A DNA stretch of 25,110 bases, from assembly GCA_024196135.1 (NCBI GenBank), contig JAMQCK010000389.1:1-25110 (forward strand), given 5' to 3'. Both the position numbers and the translations under genes were made by a program. Each line of letters opens with the position of its first letter. Position 1 is the first letter of the stretch. Source of the stretch: Pleurotus ostreatus/Saccharomyces cerevisiae fusant (Eukaryota; Opisthokonta). The notes beneath the pieces were generated by a model. It ran no database searches. It was given only the letters and a program-made list of their open reading frames with translations, and had not been told where the DNA came from. Positions 21,153 through 25,110 of this stretch are shown piece after piece.

Positions 21153-22393
21153 AAGTAGCCGTGCGGGTGTAGGCAATTAGAGAGCGTGCGGAGGAAGGAA
21201 GGAATGTGCAGCAGAGACGTTGAGGGGCCATGAGGATGGGGGCAAGTTGCGTGGGGGAAAGGCACGCCAGACGTACAGTATGCTCATGTGACTATACCAT
21301 CGTATTCCAAGTGTAGGCAGAGAATGTCAGAGCGACAAACAGACGCGTGACGATCATGAATGAAGGCGATCAAACGACGAGGGCGAAGGTCAGCTTGACT
21401 GAGCTGAGACGGTTAGGCGCGTTGGACGCATCTAAGGAGTCCACGCGCTACGTGAAGTGAGGACATTAAATATGCCGCTAACCCAGTCAATTTAAGTTGA
21501 GTCTATCGGCCTATATTTCGACCATCGACATAATCATTGAGCGGCGTGAAGTTCAACTGTGACCCATGTGCTTTGTGCGTGATCATCACAGTCGCCGGGA
21601 GTTGCCGAAGTTGGAACTTGCGGATGTAGGCCTGATCCGGACTGTCCCAAAGTTCGTCAAGGACGCGTAGTACTTAGTGTCCTATCTACGTGCAATTTAC
21701 CACGAATTTCGACGCGTCTGGAGGCGGTGGACGCGCGCGAGAGTGAGGCGCGCGTGCCGCTGGAGGCGGCGGGCCCGGTGGCGCTCGTGGCTCGCATCAG
21801 CCGACGAATTTGAAATAACGGGGACCCTAGCATCAGACCGCCATTTGCGCCAGACGTTGAGGAGGCGTCTGCAGCATGTAAACAGAGCCAAACAAAGCCG
21901 ACGAAACGGCTGGTTCGAGACTAAGCATGGTATATGGCGGTTATGTAGCGACCTCCGTTTCGGAGGCGCATCGAGGTTACGGTTCAAATCCGACTAAATT
22001 GAGGCAGTACAAGCTGAGCGCCCGAACGCTAAGGACGTCGAAGAAGCAGGACAGAAGTTAGCCGCTCGAAGGCTCTTTGGGCAACATAGAGCAACGCGCC
22101 CAGCGCCCGAGGAACGTTGGGTGATGGTCATGGACAAGCCCGGTAACTGCCGGATGGAGTCTAGATTCTGAACCCACGGTCACATGTCACACGTTCAACT
22201 TCGGTGGTGTCGCCTTTGAAACCGTTGCTGCCAGCTCCACTGAAGGACAGCAAGCAGGCGGTGATACGACGAGAAAATATCCATAGCCCTGAGAGGCGGT
22301 ATAATCGACAGGGCACGATGCAGACATGTTAATCGCAAACACACAAAAGTTGATACATTTCTACCGTACACGTGCTTTCTAAGATGTACAGAT
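21153..22393. other. Intergenic between BTB copy 8 and the aldo/keto reductase (3' to 3')
   Basis: The flanking genes converge on this interval. No protein gene is supported. 21710-21800 is GC-rich and low-complexity (repeated GCG/GGC). At 21911-21991 there are Pol III box-like sequences (TGGTATATGGCGG and GGTTCAAATCC), but acceptor and D stems cannot be drawn, so it is not a tRNA gene. A short perfect hairpin (CCTCCG/CGGAGG) lies between them. Confidence 0.4.
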
Positions 22394-23818
22394 TTACAGG
22401 TGCCCACGCACCACCTTCGGCTGGTACCTAAAGAACGAGTGAGCACGGGCGAGATATCCTTGCTGCAAATAACTCACGGTTCCTCCAGATACTTGGCCTC
22501 TTCGTCCGTGAGCACGCCGCCCACGACGCTGTCGTCGACGCGGTTGATAGAGTTGATACCGACGATAGGGCTCGTGACTCTGCGCTGAACCCAGGCAATG
22601 GCAACCTACAGGGTTCTTGGGCATGCAGGACCTCGCTTTCACAGGAAATTACTCACCTCAGCCATCTTCCAACCGCGCTTCTTCGCGACATCCTCCACGC
22701 GCTTGATGATTTCGTGGTCGGCCGCGTCCGTCTTCGCAAATGCGGAGTTCATCTTGGAGCGCGCCGTCTCGCCAGAGTTCAGCGGGCGGGCGAGAGCGCC
22801 TCCGGCGAGAGGCGACCACGGGATGACACCGATGCCATTGTACTCGCAGTAAGCGAGCATCTCACGCTCCTACGATCACATCGTTTCAGCCGAGATGGGT
22901 CTGGCAGACATAATCGAACGCACCTCCTCGCGATAGAGCAAGTGATACTCGTCCTGCATGCTCACGAACTTCGTCCACCCGTTCTTCTCCGCGACCTCGT
23001 TCAGCAGGGCAAACTGCCAGGTGCGCATCGAGCTCGCGCCAATGTAGCGGACCTTTCCGGATTGGACGAGGTCGTGCAGGGCCTTCATCGTCTCCTCGGG
23101 GGGCGTCGAGGGATCGGCGCGGTGGATCTGGTAGAGGTCAATGTACGACGTGTTCAGGCGCTCGAGCGAGGCCTCGACGGCATTGAAGATGGCTGCGCGC
23201 GAGAGACCGGACTGGTTGATGTACTTCTTCGACCCCGCGAGATGGGGTGCTGCCCACGCGACGAGGTCCGCCTCCTCGTCCTTGAAGACCGTGCCTGAGC
23301 ACTTGGTGGCAATGATGATCTCTTCGCGCGGGATCTTGTACTACGGTGTGGTGATAAGCAGACGCAGAATCTTGCGTTAGGACACACTCACGGTCTCAAT
23401 GAACTTGGCAAGAACCCGTTCGGACTCGCCATTAGAGTAAACGTTGGCTGTGTCAAAGGTGCTAGGAGGGAGGCGTAGATATCAGTGCTACTCAATATGC
23501 CAGTCAGAGTCTGTCTCACTTGATTCCACGGTCCCACGCAGCCTTGAGGATAGGCAGAGATTCCTCTGCGCTCTTCACCCACGCTCCCGCTTGGGCGTCG
23601 GCCTGTAACGGACACTCGGGTTGGTAAGGGATAACCAATTTCGAGAGCAACCACTTACGCCCCACTTCGGGTTACCGTAGCTCATCGCACCTCCCTATAC
23701 GAGTCGTCAGAACACCGTAAGAAGAGAAAGAGAAAGTACATCGACTACTCACGATGGGAACGGAGACGCGCAGCCCGCTCTTTCCGAGCTGGACGTACTT
23801 CACAGGTGCAGCAGACAT
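22394..23818 (-). CDS. Aldo/keto reductase (NADPH-dependent oxidoreductase)
   Basis: Eight exons (23818-23753, 23694-23659, 23602-23520, 23461-23392, 23340-22924, 22869-22657, 22605-22478, 22427-22394) give 348 aa, a normal length. All introns are 50-58 nt with GT...AG ends. The catalytic tetrad is complete: Asp65 and Tyr70 in [14 protein letters not shown], Lys98 in IIIATKCSG, His158 in [12 protein letters not shown]. Other family marks: [40 protein letters not shown] (after [11 protein letters not shown]) and [12 protein letters not shown] at the C terminus. It reduces aldehydes or ketones with NAD(P)H in the cytosol; the substrate cannot be told. It belongs to the Tas/YajO-like fungal group that includes versiconal-hemiacetal-acetate-reductase-like and aryl-alcohol-dehydrogenase-like proteins. 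Exon 2 is only 36 nt and exon 8 only 34 nt, so automatic models may miss them. It has a TATA box about 80 bases upstream. Confidence 0.94.
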
Positions 23819-25110
23819 AGCAAAAAGGATAGGGATGAGAGACGAGAGAAGAGAGGTAGAGAACCGTGGTTAGAAAATAATGTCTCTCCTTCCCCTCTTA
23901 TATACCTACTCTACGTCGCCAAGTGCAGGTCTCAGAGAGCCTTAGTCAGTCGTCAAGCACGTCGATTCCTTCATGGTTCCACTGTCTCGCCGCGGACGCG
24001 CGTCCACATTATCAAGCACTCGTCTGCGATGCGGAGGAGTATGCCCCTGATTTCTCAGCAAAAGATGGCGAGGAGCCTGCGACGATGATTCACGACGCGC
24101 GTCGCGGCAGAGCGAGACGGATGGCATCCGCAACAGATTTCGAAGGGACTGTATCGTGATACGACCCGACAACCGACACGAGTCGATAGATTTCCAGAGT
24201 TTATCGACTGTAGACGAGATTGATTGTCGAGAGAAAGTGAAGCCGGCGATTAGCGCGCCAAACAGCGAGGTCGAAGACGGAGGCAAGGCGAAAAGGAGAA
24301 AGTCGAAGTTGATTGAGATCAAAACACGTGCGCTTTGACCCAAAAAGGACAATGGCGGCTGGATGCCCAACCGATGGTCACCTCCATTCGCTGAACAGAC
24401 CCGCGTCCGGCTCAGAGAAAGAACTCACAAATACATCAGAGAAGTTGAAGGATGGTGGATAGGACAGCATTCCAACGTAACCGACAGGGTGCATAATTGC
24501 GCACAACCGCCTTCAACCTCTCGCATCACATCTAAGCTCAGAGACGTTTCTTCAGTTCAGTTGTGGAATAAAGGATGTATAATTAGTAAAACATCTGGGT
24601 AAAAGAAAGGAATTCGCCCGGCGGCCCCAGATGGGAACCACAGCAGGCAGAGGCGCTAAAACAGAGAAGCGAATGGAACACAAAGAGAACGGTAGGCATA
24701 GTATGGTATGTGTCAAGAACAGGGGAGGACCAAAAGTAATTGACAAGGGGAAGCGTAGCGTAGCACAAGGTGAAGTAGCAAGACGCTGGCGCGGTGACCA
24801 CAAACGAGGCACAAAAGAAGGGGGTAAGTAAGGCAGAACGAAACGGAAACGGACACGTGCAGAGAGAAAGCCAAGTGAATAAAGATGGTACAACCAATAG
24901 CCCAAGAGTCAGCGTCGCCACCGAGCCCTGTGCGCGACGGTGGGACTCTGTGGCCTACTAATCACATCTTCTTCCATCATCGGGACCGGGCGGGGAATAG
25001 GCTAGGCGGTACACGGCGCGCGGGGCGGATGAACACACGAACGAGGCGGGGGAGACTAATGACATCCATGTCCAGTACAGTATGGCATCGGCCGGGCGAG
25101 CAGGCTTTTG
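23819..25110. other. Right-edge region, no supported gene
   Basis: The first ~100 bases are the aldo/keto reductase promoter. Plus-strand frames at 23923-24159 and 24156-24338 (the second ending in a basic KAKRRKSKLIEIKTRAL) overlap by four bases and lack family resemblance. A minus-strand frame covers 23942-24370. From about 24600 the plus strand is purine-rich, and AATAAA occurs at 24567 and 24878. The end may be the untranslated flank of a gene beyond the window. Confidence 0.35.
23897..23904 (-). promoter_or_regulatory. TATA box for the aldo/keto reductase
   Basis: The minus strand reads TATATAAG within GGTATATAAG, 79 bases upstream of the ATG at 23818, followed by a purine-rich leader on the minus strand. 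Position and sequence both fit a fungal core promoter. Confidence 0.55.

Noticed and set aside
20873..21265. Minus-strand 130-codon open frame
   Set aside because: It is antisense to the end of BTB copy 8, where family homology supports the plus strand.
22714..23298. Plus-strand 194-codon open frame
   Set aside because: It is antisense to the aldo/keto reductase, whose catalytic motifs and splice sites are unambiguous.
23942..24370. Minus-strand 142-codon frame and overlapping plus-strand frames
   Set aside because: Both strands are open with no recognisable domain and no clear splice structure.

Overview
The window reads as nuclear DNA of a filamentous basidiomycete, most likely an Agaricomycete. 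Support for this: genes are split by many very short introns (about 43-62 nt, mostly GTGCGT/GTGAGT donors, some with TACTAA-like branch sites). The BTB proteins have the form expanded in Agaricomycetes: a short BTB core, then a helical region with an EWTSxLRLAxxW motif and a conserved ERLGL segment. One tRNA gene carries an intron. Assignment to a species is not possible from sequence alone.

Layout. 1-421 (+) is the 3' end of an unidentified gene. 219-1182 and 1712-2524 (-) are two short BTB/POZ genes. 3366-5246 (-) is a five-exon SR-protein kinase of the SRPK/Dsk1/Sky1 family. 6774-15750 (+) holds five tandem BTB/POZ paralogs, one of them frameshifted. 16017-18177 (-) is an unrecognised three-exon gene with PPxY and proline-rich motifs. 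19338-19423 (-) is an intron-containing tRNA-Gln(CUG) with a Pol III terminator. 19537-21152 (+) is an eighth BTB gene with a frameshift near its 3' end. 22394-23818 (-) is an eight-exon aldo/keto reductase. The intervals between are described as separate entries.

The main theme is one BTB family caught while duplicating and decaying. All eight copies share intron positions and phases: phase 0 just before the BTB core, and phase 2 in the IYP codon run after it. The BTB exon is 161 nt in five copies and 164-173 nt in three. The long copies share a further phase-2 intron near the C terminus. Five copies carry a C-terminal module that I do not recognise as a named domain. Three copies are short. 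Several carry lesions or odd splice sites: stop codons, single-base frameshifts, GC-AG introns, and introns whose length is a multiple of three. A BTB protein normally dimerises and often acts as an adaptor, for example for Cul3 ubiquitin ligases. Nothing here shows which partner these proteins use. The SRPK and reductase genes look like ordinary single-copy neighbours.
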